The notes: generated from the sequence alone by a model not told the origin. Counted from the stretch's first letter, positions 23,704-31,778 are shown. The stretch is DNA of 64,000 nt from an uncultured Selenomonadales bacterium (GCA_946407015.1 CAMJML010000001.1:310001-374000); one strand, 5' to 3'. Numbers and translations: made by a program.

Positions 23704-25542
23704 ATGAGAAATTTTCGGCAATTGCTGTTTGGCAAGCCGCTTAGATCAGAAGAAGCCGCTCACGAGCGGCTGCCCAAATGGAAAGCACTGTCTATTTTTT
23801 CCTCAGACGCGTTATCTTCGGTTGGCTATGGGCCGGAGCAAATTATTATTACCCTAGCTGCTTCAGGAATGCTGGTCTATGGTTATTTCGGCTATGCAAC
23901 GATTGCCGTGCTAGCCTTGCTTACCATTGTCACACTGTCTTATGTGCAGGTTGCCCGGGCCAATCCCGGCGGTGGCGGCTCCTATTCCATTGCCTTGCAC
24001 CATTTGGGTGAGACACCGGCGCTCACTGCAGCGGCTGCGTTAGTGGCTGATTATGTACTAACAGTTGCCGTAAGTGTTTCGTCCGGAACCGAAGCCCTGG
24101 TTTCCGCCTTTCCGGACCTGATCGGTTGGGAAGTGCCGGTTGATCTGGCTGTTTTGGTTTTAATTCTGACCATCATCAATTTACGTGGAGTCCGTGAGTC
24201 TTCCAATATTTTTGTGTGGCCAACCTACTTTTTTATGTTTGGCATTCTCAGTATGCTTGGCACCGGAATCTATCAGGCCTTAACAGGGACTGCCCCGCTG
24301 GTACCGGCTGAGTCGCTAGTCCGTCAGGAAGCTGATTGGGTGGTCATTCTGCTGGTATTGCGGGCGTTTGCCAATGGCTGCAGCTCCATGACCGGCATCG
24401 AGGCCATTTCAAATGGTGTCCCCATGTTTAAAGAGCCGGGTGTGACCAATGCCATTAAGACCACTTACGTGATGTCGATACTGCTGGGGCTGATGATTGC
24501 CGGAATTTCCTTTTTATTTATCCATGTTCACTTACTGCCGGCCGACCATGTCACCATGCTGTCGCAGTTGGCGGAGCAAACTTTTGGCCGGGGCTGGGTC
24601 TATTATTATATCCAGCTGACCACCATGCTGATTTTGTATTTGGCGGCCAATACCGCCTATAATGGCTTGCCGCCGTTGCTGTCTATCATGGCCAGAGATG
24701 CCTATGTGCCGCGTTATCTTGCCGCTAAGGGCGAAAGGCTGGGCTATAGCAACGGCATTTTGTTTTTGACCCTGATCTCCTCGGTGTTGATTGTTATCTT
24801 TCAAGGGAATGTGGAACACTTGATATCCCTATATGCGATTGGTGTTTTTCTGTCCTTTACCATTGCGCAAACCAGCCTGGTGGTCAAGTGGACAAAGGAA
24901 AGGGAGGCGGGGTGGCAGTCCCGGACGATTTTAAATGGCTTTGGGGCCAGCATTACGGCGATTGTAGTGATTGTCATCGCCGTTACGAAATTCATTCATG
25001 GTGCCTGGATTGTCTTGTTTTTCATTCCAGCGATGATTGCTATTTTCAGAGCGATTCACCGGCATTATCAAATTGCAGCCAGTCAGCTGCATATTTCGAC
25101 AGAGGAATTTATCAGTCAATTGCAAGTGAGCAACCCCAAAAATTTAATCATTGTGCCCGTATCCGACATCACCCAAATTGTTGCGGCGACGATCCGCTAT
25201 GCCAAAGCTTTAGGGGGAGATGTGATTGTTCTTCATATTTATACCGATGAAGCTGCCTACCGGCAATTCGCTGCCAAGTGGGAAAGCCTGAAGCTGGACC
25301 TTCCGCTGCATGCCATCTATTCACCCTACCGGTCTACCGTTCAGCCTATCTTAAGCTATGTCAGTGAGCTGGAAATGCATAAAAGCATTTATCACTATAT
25401 CACGATTGTCATTCCCGAATTTGAAACAGCCAGATGGTGGCACCGGCTGCTGCACAACCAGACAGGCTGGATTCTAAGAACATTGCTGATTTTAAGGGAT
25501 AATATCATTGTCTCGACTTTACCGTATCATTTTAAGGAATAA
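23704..25542 (+). CDS. kimA: KimA-like potassium importer (APC superfamily)
   Basis: 612-residue membrane protein with about twelve hydrophobic segments and a soluble C-terminal domain (from about residue 470). KALSIFSSDALSSVGYGPEQI, the TLSYVQVARANPGGGGSY helix break and the C-terminal NLIIVPVSDITQIV are strongly like Bacillus KimA (YdaO), a high-affinity proton/potassium symporter inhibited by c-di-AMP. The start at ATG 23704 follows TAGGAG and matches the KimA N-terminus; the frame extends 13 codons upstream to ATG 23665 without a ribosome site. I looked for a ydaO riboswitch upstream and did not find one. The gene stands alone. Confidence 0.85.
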   Translation: MRNFRQLLFGKPLRSEEAAHERLPKWKALSIFSSDALSSVGYGPEQIIITLAASGMLVYGYFGYATIAVLALLTIVTLSYVQVARANPGGGGSYSIALHHLGETPALTAAAALVADYVLTVAVSVSSGTEALVSAFPDLIGWEVPVDLAVLVLILTIINLRGVRESSNIFVWPTYFFMFGILSMLGTGIYQALTGTAPLVPAESLVRQEADWVVILLVLRAFANGCSSMTGIEAISNGVPMFKEPGVTNAIKTTYVMSILLGLMIAGISFLFIHVHLLPADHVTMLSQLAEQTFGRGWVYYYIQLTTMLILYLAANTAYNGLPPLLSIMARDAYVPRYLAAKGERLGYSNGILFLTLISSVLIVIFQGNVEHLISLYAIGVFLSFTIAQTSLVVKWTKEREAGWQSRTILNGFGASITAIVVIVIAVTKFIHGAWIVLFFIPAMIAIFRAIHRHYQIAASQLHISTEEFISQLQVSNPKNLIIVPVSDITQIVAATIRYAKALGGDVIVLHIYTDEAAYRQFAAKWESLKLDLPLHAIYSPYRSTVQPILSYVSELEMHKSIYHYITIVIPEFETARWWHRLLHNQTGWILRTLLILRDNIIVSTLPYHFKE

Positions 25543-25713
25543 GCCTAATTGGACGAGTGTCTTAAGAGCAGGCAAGGGTTCGGGTAATACTGGAAAAGAT
25601 GCAGAAGTTTCCTGCAGAAAAAAACGGACAATTATGTTAAAATAAGCTTATTAAAAATCCCAGAGTGGCCGCTTGCCGGTGACTCTTTCTTATCATTAGA
25701 AAGGCGTGGAAAC

Positions 25714-25875
25714 GTGAGAAGCCAGTTATTCGAAATCTTAAGTAGTGTTCAATTTCCGGCTTCATGGTTTAGCTCAAACCGGAAACGAAAGACCACCAAG
25801 CGAACTTCCGGCCAGCAGTATCATGAAGTGGTGCGGGAAAGCAAAGAAATCAGTCAAATTGTTCATAGCCGATAA
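25714..25875 (+). CDS. Small basic hypothetical protein (53 residues)
   Basis: GTG 25714 is preceded by GAAAGG and opens a 53-codon frame starting MRSQLFEILSSVQFPASWFS, with a Lys/Arg-rich middle (NRKRKTTKRTSGQQYHEVV) and a polar end. It is followed immediately by an intrinsic terminator whose left arm includes the stop codon, which supports a short transcript. No family was recognised. The amphipathic start and basic centre could bind nucleic acid or membrane, but that is only composition. Confidence 0.5.
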   Translation: MRSQLFEILSSVQFPASWFSSNRKRKTTKRTSGQQYHEVVRESKEISQIVHSR

Positions 25876-25906
25876 AGCTGTCTGCTTTTTGTAGACAGCT
25901 TTTTTC
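25874..25906 (+). terminator. Intrinsic terminator of the 53-residue gene
   Basis: AAAGCTGTCT and AGACAGCTTT flank the loop GCTTTTTGT, followed by TTTTC. Confidence 0.85.
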
Positions 25907-25939
25907 TTGCTTCTAAAAAAATTCAAAAATTTGCCTGAT

Positions 25940-26063
25940 AAAATAAGGTTATCCGATGAGATAACGGAAATATCAGAGCCTTATTGTTGCTCTGTTCATA
26001 TAAATACTCCCTCTTGTTTGTTTTCCTTATGGTACTTCAGTGTTGACTGGAGTACTTTTTTTT
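25940..26063 (+). ncRNA. Candidate small RNA with CU-rich single-stranded region
   Basis: A non-coding stretch carries three stem-loops. GTTATC/GATAAC lies around 25949-25964 and CAGAGC/GCTCTG around 25974-25994. A strong terminator follows at 26032-26055 (GTACTTCAGT pairing with ACTGGAGTAC, then eight T). Between the second hairpin and the terminator is an unpaired pyrimidine-rich tract (TACTCCCTCTTG, 26006-26017) complementary to Shine-Dalgarno sequences. This layout resembles trans-acting Firmicute sRNAs. The 5' end is estimated and no named RNA family was recognised. Confidence 0.45.
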
Positions 26064-26159
26064 GCGGGTTCAGGAAATAAAAAAAGCCCATCAAGGATGG
26101 ACTGGCAGTAGTCGGCGCTTATGATGTCGGTTACAATGAAGATAAAGCGAAAAAGAGCC

Positions 26160-26560
26160 CGTAATGATCTTCGCTACAGCCAATACCGATCATTACATAC
26201 CTGTAAGCAATCTTTCGACTGCCTACAAGCATTACACAACCGGCACTGACCTTTGCCCGACAGCCAGAGATACCTGTCAAACCTACTGCAATCTTTCGAC
26301 TGCAATAGACCCAGCGTTGCGGTGTCCTCCGGAGGACGCCTCCGGTACCCCTGACAGTCTTCGCTCGACAGGTATCCATCCTTTTTGACCCTATGACAAC
26401 AACTGCAGCGGCTGCCATACAGCCATACAAGACGAATAACCATCTTCCCGCCGACCCATACCGAGCCAGATGACCCGATAGGAATCTTTGGCCGACCCAT
26501 GCCGAACCCGATAAGATCCGGCATCAGTCTTGGCTCGACCATTACGAACCCTTTACAGGA
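26160..26560. repeat. Block of degenerate 42-nt tandem repeats
   Basis: A core resembling AATCTTTSGCCGACCC recurs at about 26167, 26209, 26250, 26291, 26358, 26443, 26484 and 26527. Successive spacings are 42, 41, 41, 67, 85 (two units), 41 and 43 bases; the 67-base step contains an extra GC-rich hairpin. Several units are followed by CATACCGAACC-like ends. Units differ at many positions, so the array is old or structurally constrained. No plausible gene with a ribosome site covers it, though 42 bases equals 14 codons. It lies between the candidate sRNA and the cca promoter. Confidence 0.65.
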
Positions 26561-26582
26561 CTTAGTATGGCTTAATAAATGT

Positions 26583-26611
26583 TTGCCATTCGTGGTAAAA
26601 TATGACATAAT
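26583..26611 (+). promoter_or_regulatory. Putative sigma-A promoter of cca
   Basis: TTGCCA and CATAAT are spaced by 17 bases, about 40 bases before the cca start. Confidence 0.6.
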
Positions 26612-26652
26612 CGTAACGTTTTAGTCCCATCATCTCAGTGAAAGGAGGGAGC

Positions 26653-28089
26653 ATGCTGAAACACGCACGTACTATCATTCTGGCGTTGGCCGATCAGGGC
26701 TACGAGGCTTATATTGTGGGCGGGGCTGTCCGTGATTCGCTGCTCGGCCTGCCACATACCGATATTGATATTTGTACCAGCGCCCGGCCGGAAGAAATCA
26801 TCCGGGTAGCCGGTGAGCAAGGCTGGAAAACCGAGCTGGTTGGAGCTGCTTTTGGCAGTGTTATGGTGATTGTCGCGGGACGGCCCTATGATGTGACAAC
26901 TTTTCGGCGGGAAGAGTATGGCGAGGATAGCCACCGGCCCAGCAAAATTGAATTTGGTGCTCATTTGAACGAAGATTTGGCCAGGCGTGATTTTACCATC
27001 AATACGTTGTGTCTGGACTCCCAGGGCGATTTAATTGATTTATATGGAGGCTTGCGCGATTTGCGGCTCGGAGCCATCCGGGCTGTGGGAGATCCACAAA
27101 TCCGCTTTGCTGAAGATGCCTTGAGAATGTTCCGGGCTGCCCGGTTTTCCGCCCAATTGGGTTTTTCGCTGGATAAAGCTATTTTTCCGGCCATTGTGGC
27201 CAATCTTTACCGGGTGCAGGGGTTATCGGTAGAACGCGTTCGTAATGAAATTGAAAAAACACTGCTATCCAGGTTTGCCGGTCAGGGATTAACCATTTTA
27301 TTGACATCAGGCTTATTGAACCAGGAATGCCGCCAGCGTGAGTCCAAGACCGAATTGCATGTACCGATTCTGCCTGAACTTAGTCATCTATATGAGCTCA
27401 GGCAGAATCCCCAATATCATCACTTGGATGTTTGGCGTCATACCTTGAATGCAGTTGAAAATAGCCCGCCTAAGCTTACGCTGCGCTGGGCGGCGTTGCT
27501 GCATGATATTGCCAAGGGGTGTCCGGGCATCCGTGATTTCAATGACAGCGGGCAGCCGACCGATCATGGTCATGATCAAGCCGGTGCTGCCATGGCAGCC
27601 GTCATTTTGGAGCGTTTGAAGGTGGACAAGGCGGTTGCCCAGCGTGTAAGCTGGCTGATTGCCAACCATATGCACGGTCCCCAGCCGGAGATGAAGTCTA
27701 TTGTGAAATGGCTGCGCAAACGGGCGAAGGAATTTAACCAGTATGACCAACTGGCTGAGGCTGTCCGGCAGCTCTTCCAGTTATACCGTGCCGACGGCCT
27801 GGCCACCCGGCATAAGCTGCACAGCCGGTTTTATGAAATGGAAAAGCAGGTTGACAGTGTGTTAACGGTTTTGCCGTTTTATGCCGGACAGCTTGCCCTC
27901 AGCGGTGGTGAGATTGCCCGTCAGTTGGGCGCAGGGCCGCAAGTTGGCAAATTGCAGAAAATTTTTTTGGAGCGTATTCAACTGGGCCAACTTGAAAATA
28001 CTAAAGAAGCGTTGCAAGCTGCGCTGGTGAATTATTGCAGAAGACATTCGCCGCAACATCGTGGTGAAACAAGCGAAACTGTCCACTAA
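26653..28089 (+). CDS. cca: CCA tRNA nucleotidyltransferase / poly(A) polymerase family with HD domain
   Basis: Enzyme of 478 residues that repairs or adds the 3' CCA of tRNA. The N-terminal polymerase-beta-type domain has GGAVRDSLLGLPHTDIDICT (catalytic Asp pair), RPYDVTTFRREEYGEDSHRP and RRDFTINTLCLD. The central RNA-binding region has EDALRMFRAARFSAQLGF, and a HD-type segment (LHDIAKG, NHMHGP) follows. It is a class II enzyme. AAAGGAGGG at 26641-26649 fits ATG 26653, not the GTG at 26638. Both tRNAs in this window already encode CCA, so repair may be the main duty. Confidence 0.93.
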   Translation: MLKHARTIILALADQGYEAYIVGGAVRDSLLGLPHTDIDICTSARPEEIIRVAGEQGWKTELVGAAFGSVMVIVAGRPYDVTTFRREEYGEDSHRPSKIEFGAHLNEDLARRDFTINTLCLDSQGDLIDLYGGLRDLRLGAIRAVGDPQIRFAEDALRMFRAARFSAQLGFSLDKAIFPAIVANLYRVQGLSVERVRNEIEKTLLSRFAGQGLTILLTSGLLNQECRQRESKTELHVPILPELSHLYELRQNPQYHHLDVWRHTLNAVENSPPKLTLRWAALLHDIAKGCPGIRDFNDSGQPTDHGHDQAGAAMAAVILERLKVDKAVAQRVSWLIANHMHGPQPEMKSIVKWLRKRAKEFNQYDQLAEAVRQLFQLYRADGLATRHKLHSRFYEMEKQVDSVLTVLPFYAGQLALSGGEIARQLGAGPQVGKLQKIFLERIQLGQLENTKEALQAALVNYCRRHSPQHRGETSETVH

Positions 28090-28206
28090 TTATACAATCA
28101 TTTTTATATTTATTAAGATATTATGAATAATATTGCATGATAATAAACGCTATCGAGAGCATTCGGGTTGAAATGAAAAAAAATTATGGTTTTTTGCGAT
28201 TTTTTC

Positions 28207-28234
28207 TTGAACTTTTGGTCAATTATGCTACAAT
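28207..28234 (+). promoter_or_regulatory. Sigma-A promoter of the ornithine/lysine decarboxylase gene
   Basis: TTGAAC and TACAAT are spaced by 16 bases, about 44 bases before the start codon. Confidence 0.7.
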
Positions 28235-28277
28235 CATATCATGCCTAAAAGAGACATACAAAAGAGGGGAGAGGGAT

Positions 28278-29447
28278 ATGGACAAGATCTTTAAACTCAC
28301 ACAACCTGTTGTGGAGACTTTAGCAGAAAAATACGGCACACCGCTGTTGGTGTTGTCCTTGGAACAAATTAAGCATAATTATCAGTTTCTAACTGATCAT
28401 TTGCCTGGAGTCAAACTTTATTATGCAGTAAAAGCAAATCCTGACGAGCGGATTGTCCGCACACTGGCCAGCCTTGGTTCATGTTTTGATGTCGCATCTG
28501 ATGGAGAAATGCTCGCTCTAACCGAACTGGGGATTGCTCCTGACCGAATGGTTTATGCCAATCCGTTCAAAACGCACAACGGTCTGGCTGTTGCGAAACG
28601 TACAGGTGTATATAAATTTACCTTTGATAGTGAAAGTGAAATCTACAAAATGGCGAAAGCGGTTCCCGGAGGCTCTGTGCTTTTACGGGTTCGGGTGGAC
28701 AATCCGAAAGCTTTAGTCGATTTAAACAAGAAATTTGGGGCTCATCCGGACGACGCGTTGCGTCTTTTAAACATCGCACGGGAACAAGGCCTTGACGTTG
28801 CCGGCCTGTGTTTCCATGTCGGCAGTCAGTCCTTAACAGCCGATGCTTATGTTGATGCCATGAAGATTTGCCGCCGTCTGTTCGATGAAGCGGCAGTGCA
28901 GGGCTTTAACCTTCATATTCTGGATATCGGTGGCGGTTTCCCAATTCCTGCCCTGGGCAGTGAGATTGATATTATCAAGCTAACCAAAACCATCAGTGAA
29001 AATCTGGCTAAATATTTCCCAACCACTGAAATTTGGGCTGAACCCGGCCGCTTTATTTGCGGAACGGCTGTCAATTTGATTACCCGGGTGATTGGCCTGC
29101 AGCAGCGGAATAATCAACAGTGGTATTTCCTCGATGATGGATTATATGGAACCTTTTCGGGCGTGATTTTCGATCATTGGGATTTCGAACTGATTGCATT
29201 CAAATCCGGCGAGAAAATTCCGGCTACTTTTGCGGGACCGAGCTGTGACTCACTGGATGTGATGTTCCGCGATAAATTAACCGTACCGCTTGAGATGGAT
29301 GATATTCTGCTGGTGCCGAATTGTGGTTCTTATACTTCAGCTTCGGCTACCGTGTTTAATGGCTTTGCCAAAACCCCGCGCGTTGTCTGGGAAGATATCG
29401 AGCAAGAGATCAACCAGGTCACTGCAAAGAATAAAAGCATAGCTTAA
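28278..29447 (+). CDS. Group IV ornithine/lysine decarboxylase (PLP, alanine-racemase fold)
   Basis: 389-residue PLP enzyme decarboxylating ornithine or lysine to putrescine or cadaverine. YYAVKANPDERIVRTL holds the PLP lysine, and HVGSQS, LDIGGGFPIP, AEPGRFI and GPSCDSLDVM (the active-site Cys of the dimer partner) are all present. The length and motifs match the Selenomonas lysine/ornithine decarboxylase. In Negativicutes that enzyme makes cadaverine that is covalently attached to peptidoglycan and holds the outer membrane. ATG 28278 follows GAGGGGAGAGGG; the frame extends upstream, but the promoter at 28207-28234 would then fall inside it. Substrate preference cannot be read safely. Confidence 0.9.
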   Translation: MDKIFKLTQPVVETLAEKYGTPLLVLSLEQIKHNYQFLTDHLPGVKLYYAVKANPDERIVRTLASLGSCFDVASDGEMLALTELGIAPDRMVYANPFKTHNGLAVAKRTGVYKFTFDSESEIYKMAKAVPGGSVLLRVRVDNPKALVDLNKKFGAHPDDALRLLNIAREQGLDVAGLCFHVGSQSLTADAYVDAMKICRRLFDEAAVQGFNLHILDIGGGFPIPALGSEIDIIKLTKTISENLAKYFPTTEIWAEPGRFICGTAVNLITRVIGLQQRNNQQWYFLDDGLYGTFSGVIFDHWDFELIAFKSGEKIPATFAGPSCDSLDVMFRDKLTVPLEMDDILLVPNCGSYTSASATVFNGFAKTPRVVWEDIEQEINQVTAKNKSIA

Positions 29448-29450
29448 TCC

Positions 29451-29487
29451 AAAACCAGAACGTACTGTTTACGTTCTGGTTTTTTTG
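29451..29487 (+). terminator. Intrinsic terminator of the decarboxylase gene
   Basis: AAAACCAGAACGTA and TACGTTCTGGTTTT form a 14-bp stem with continuing T run. Confidence 0.9.
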
Positions 29488-29512
29488 TCCGGTTGTGATA
29501 AATCAAAAAAGC

Positions 29513-29656
29513 ACAAACTTATCCACAAAATTATTAACAATATGTACAAGTATGTGGATAAGTTTGTACAAAGAAAGAGGAATCCTTGGTTTTTCGTCTT
29601 TTTGCTTGTGGATAACTTGATTTGTTTTGCTGAATTGCCATTCGATCTGTTGATAA
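29513..29656. promoter_or_regulatory. Cluster of DnaA boxes with a 15-bp inverted repeat
   Basis: Three perfect DnaA boxes occur in a 405-base gene-free gap: TTATCCACA at 29519-29527 and its complement TGTGGATAA at 29553-29561 and 29607-29615. A one-mismatch copy, TGTTGATAA, is at 29648-29656. The first two are embedded in an exact inverted repeat (29513-29527 and 29553-29567, ACAAACTTATCCACA arms). No dnaA, dnaN or AT-rich unwinding element is near. A DnaA-titration or DnaA-responsive site controlling the next gene is more likely than an origin. Confidence 0.65.
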
Positions 29657-29852
29657 CTAGTCAGAAGCGTGCATAACTCCGAATGGAGGGCTGACCGCTT
29701 CAACATAAGCTATGAAAAAAGACTAGAAGTGTCTGCATTGGCAGAAATAATGGGAATTTTAGCAATTGTTGCACTGTTCGGACTCCGGTTTATTTGAGAA
29801 TAATTCTATTTGTTTTCATAAAGTTTACAATGGGTTTGGCAGGAATTTGCCG

Positions 29853-31025
29853 ATGAAAAGAGAATTGGGCACTAGAACTTTTAAAGATGGGAATATGATG
29901 AACTTGGATGTTAAAACACTAGACAAGATCGTAAAAAATACATTATCAGCCGTAGAAAAGGGCAAAGCACAGATCTTTGAAATTTATGAGGCAGCCCGCA
30001 ATGAGATGGAAAATGTCAAAAAAGATGTTGAACGGGTTAAACAGGAAGCCATCTACATCATTTTCCATGTTGACGAGCTGGAGAAGAAAGAGCGTCGAGC
30101 CAGATTGCGGCTTATGGAAGTCAGCCGCAATTTTACGGTATACAGCGAGGAAGATATTAAAGCTTGCTATGATGAGGCCAAAGTCCTTCAGGTCAATCTG
30201 GCGGTTGCCCGGGAGCAGGAACAGAGCCTGCGGCGCCAGCGGGATGATCTGGAAATTCGGCTGAAGCAGCTAAAAAATACTGTCGAGAAAGCAGAGGGGC
30301 TGGTTTCTCAGGTTGGGGTGGTTTTAGGCTATCTGGGAAGCGAAATGGACAATGTGGTCAACCAGATTGAATCCCTGCAGCAAAGTCAGGTTTTCGGCGC
30401 CAAAATCATCAAGGCGCAGGAAGAAGAGCGACGGCGGGTGGCGCGTGAGATTCACGATGGCCCGGCTCAATTGATGGCCAATATTGTTTTCCGGGCGGAG
30501 GTGTGCGAGCGCCTGATTGATATTGATGTTACGCGCGCGAAAACCGAATTAAAGGATTTGCGGGGGCAGGTCCGTGACTGCTTGAAAGAGACCCGGAAGA
30601 TTATTTTTGACTTAAGGCCGATGACGCTGGATGATTTAGGACTGGTGCCGACCATCAAAAAATTACTGGAAACCATTGAAGAGAGAAGCCGAATTATTGC
30701 TGACATCCGGGTCATTGGCGAAGAAAAGCGCCTGGATTCTTATGTTGAAATCGGCTTGTTTAGAATTGTTCAGGAAGCCTTGAATAATGTCGAAAAACAT
30801 TCTGAAGCCAGAAAAGTCAAGGTCGTGCTTGAATTTAAGCCTGGTTTTGTCATAGTCGTTGTCGAGGATGATGGGAAGGGCTTTGAGGCAACCGCTAAAA
30901 CCGATAATGCCAGCTTCGGGATTTTAGGGATGAGAGAGCGGATGAACCTGCTGAACGGGCAGTTAATCATCGAGTCGGCAATCGGTAAAGGCAGCAAAGT
31001 CCATATTAAGGTGCCGATTGCGTAG
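29853..31025 (+). CDS. degS: DegS-like sensor histidine kinase (cytoplasmic)
   Basis: 390-residue cytoplasmic histidine kinase matching Bacillus DegS over its whole length. A long N-terminal coiled coil carries LRLMEVSRNFTVYSEEDIKACY and VSQVGVVLGYLGSEMD. The HisKA_3 phosphoacceptor segment is EEERRRVAREIHDGPAQLMANIV (His in REIHDGPAQ). The HATPase domain has QEALNNVEKHSEARKV, DDGKGF and FGILGMRERMNLL. There is no membrane segment. DegS normally phosphorylates DegU, whose gene is adjacent in Bacillus but absent here. I chose ATG 29853 because AGGA lies upstream; ATG 29895/29898 would also give a normal DegS N-terminus. Confidence 0.88.
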   Translation: MKRELGTRTFKDGNMMNLDVKTLDKIVKNTLSAVEKGKAQIFEIYEAARNEMENVKKDVERVKQEAIYIIFHVDELEKKERRARLRLMEVSRNFTVYSEEDIKACYDEAKVLQVNLAVAREQEQSLRRQRDDLEIRLKQLKNTVEKAEGLVSQVGVVLGYLGSEMDNVVNQIESLQQSQVFGAKIIKAQEEERRRVAREIHDGPAQLMANIVFRAEVCERLIDIDVTRAKTELKDLRGQVRDCLKETRKIIFDLRPMTLDDLGLVPTIKKLLETIEERSRIIADIRVIGEEKRLDSYVEIGLFRIVQEALNNVEKHSEARKVKVVLEFKPGFVIVVVEDDGKGFEATAKTDNASFGILGMRERMNLLNGQLIIESAIGKGSKVHIKVPIA

Positions 31026-31129
31026 CCGGAGCTCCAGACCTCGATTTATTTTCAGCAGTTTGGTAGCCAAACCCGAAGTTTTATTTTATAATTTGGGTAG
31101 AGACTTCAATGTGGAGGAGGGGATTACTT

Positions 31130-31483
31130 ATGATGGCTCTTAATTTTATATCGCCGCATAATGAGAAATTACTGCTTGCCCGCCAGAAAAGTGCCACCAT
31201 CCGTTTAGGGGATATCAGGGATCAGTATCCGGAAGGATCTATTGTATGGGTGACGTTTGGCAGCAGATACGGTCCAAAGCGCCGGATTTTTAAAGCCTTT
31301 ATTGACCGCGCCATTGCCAAACAGTTTACCGATTTAACCACACCGGAATTAACGCATCAAAATCCGGAAATTAAAACGGTTGAAGAGTTAATCATCAATT
31401 TCGAGGAAATTTATGAACGGAAAAGCATTTATATTGAAGATACGGTGACCGTCATTCATTTTTCTGAAATTATCGAGGAATAA
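31130..31483 (+). CDS. ASCH-domain protein
   Basis: 117-residue protein formed by one ASCH (PUA-like) domain: LLLARQKSATIRLGDIRDQ, EGSIVWVTFGS, then IDRAIAKQFTDLTTPEL and a C-terminal IEDTVTVIHFSEI. ASCH domains bind RNA or act on modified nucleosides; some are amidohydrolases of N4-acetylcytidine. The KSATIR segment matches the conserved K-x-T-x-R pattern of the family. GGAGGAGGGG at 31113-31122 fits ATG 31130. It stands alone and is followed by two terminators in series. Confidence 0.8.
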   Translation: MMALNFISPHNEKLLLARQKSATIRLGDIRDQYPEGSIVWVTFGSRYGPKRRIFKAFIDRAIAKQFTDLTTPELTHQNPEIKTVEELIINFEEIYERKSIYIEDTVTVIHFSEIIEE

Positions 31484-31487
31484 CGCT

Positions 31488-31524
31488 AAGCTTCTTGCTG
31501 CTGCAAGAAAGAAGCTTTTTTATT
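31488..31524 (+). terminator. Intrinsic terminator of the ASCH gene
   Basis: AAGCTTCTT pairs with AAGAAGCTT and is followed by TTTTTATTT. Confidence 0.85.
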
Positions 31525-31542
31525 TGGAATAAAAGAATTTTG

Positions 31543-31573
31543 AAGGGACTTCCGGTGGGAGGTCCTTTTTTTG
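31543..31573 (+). terminator. Second terminator-like hairpin
   Basis: GGACTTCC pairs with GGAGGTCC (one wobble), extended by A-T pairs into a run of seven T. It sits 20 bases after the previous terminator and may be a backup. The rest of the 31484-31839 gap holds a short relic-like frame and the promoter described next. Confidence 0.75.
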
Positions 31574-31728
31574 TTTGGTAAATGTACCGGTTTCCTAGTA
31601 GTTGCAGGTGGAACCGGGCTAATCTTTAGAGAAAGGGTGCGTGCTGGCGGCAGGAATTTCTGCCGCGGGACTTGTGACTCCAGCCGTCGGATTGACCACG
31701 ACCTTGCAGCATCTGACAGAGATTCCTA

Positions 31729-31757
31729 TTGAAGTCTAAAAATAGACAAGCTATAAT
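31729..31757 (+). promoter_or_regulatory. Sigma-A promoter of the activase-like fusion gene
   Basis: TTGAAG and TATAAT are separated by 17 bases, with the downstream palindrome at 31762-31778 placed over the expected transcription start. Confidence 0.75.
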
Positions 31758-31761
31758 ACAG

Positions 31762-31778
31762 TTAAAACAATGTTTTAA
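31762..31778. promoter_or_regulatory. Perfect 17-bp palindrome, candidate operator
   Basis: TTAAAACAATGTTTTAA is a perfect palindrome about the central A. It lies five bases past the -10 box. A degenerate second copy, TTAAAAAATGTTTAA, follows near 31786-31800. The position suits a repressor; the TetR protein encoded two genes along is the obvious candidate. Confidence 0.6.

Noticed and set aside
26084-26164. 26-codon open stretch reading KPIKDGLAVVGAYDVG and ending in a stop
   Set aside because: It looks like the tail of a lost gene, but there is a stop directly upstream, no start codon, and it is too short to name.
26160-26560. CRISPR array
   Set aside because: The recurring cores are degenerate and both the cores and the intervening bases vary; a true array has near-identical repeats. 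No cas gene is in the window.
26131-26608. Two overlapping minus-strand frames of 99 and 144 codons in the repeat block
   Set aside because: Neither has a ribosome site. The 14-residue periodicity simply follows the 42-base repeats and shifts frame halfway.
29513-29656. Chromosomal replication origin
   Set aside because: DnaA boxes are present, but no AT-rich unwinding region, dnaA or dnaN gene accompanies them; left as a DnaA-binding cluster.
29485-29676. 63-codon frame after the decarboxylase terminator
   Set aside because: It overlaps the terminator T run and the DnaA-box inverted repeat and has no ribosome site; best explained as non-coding.
31641-31739. 32-codon frame starting GTG and reading LAAGISAAGLVTPAVG
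   Set aside because: Possible gene relic, but very short, closely spaced ribosome site, and the promoter of the next gene overlaps its end.
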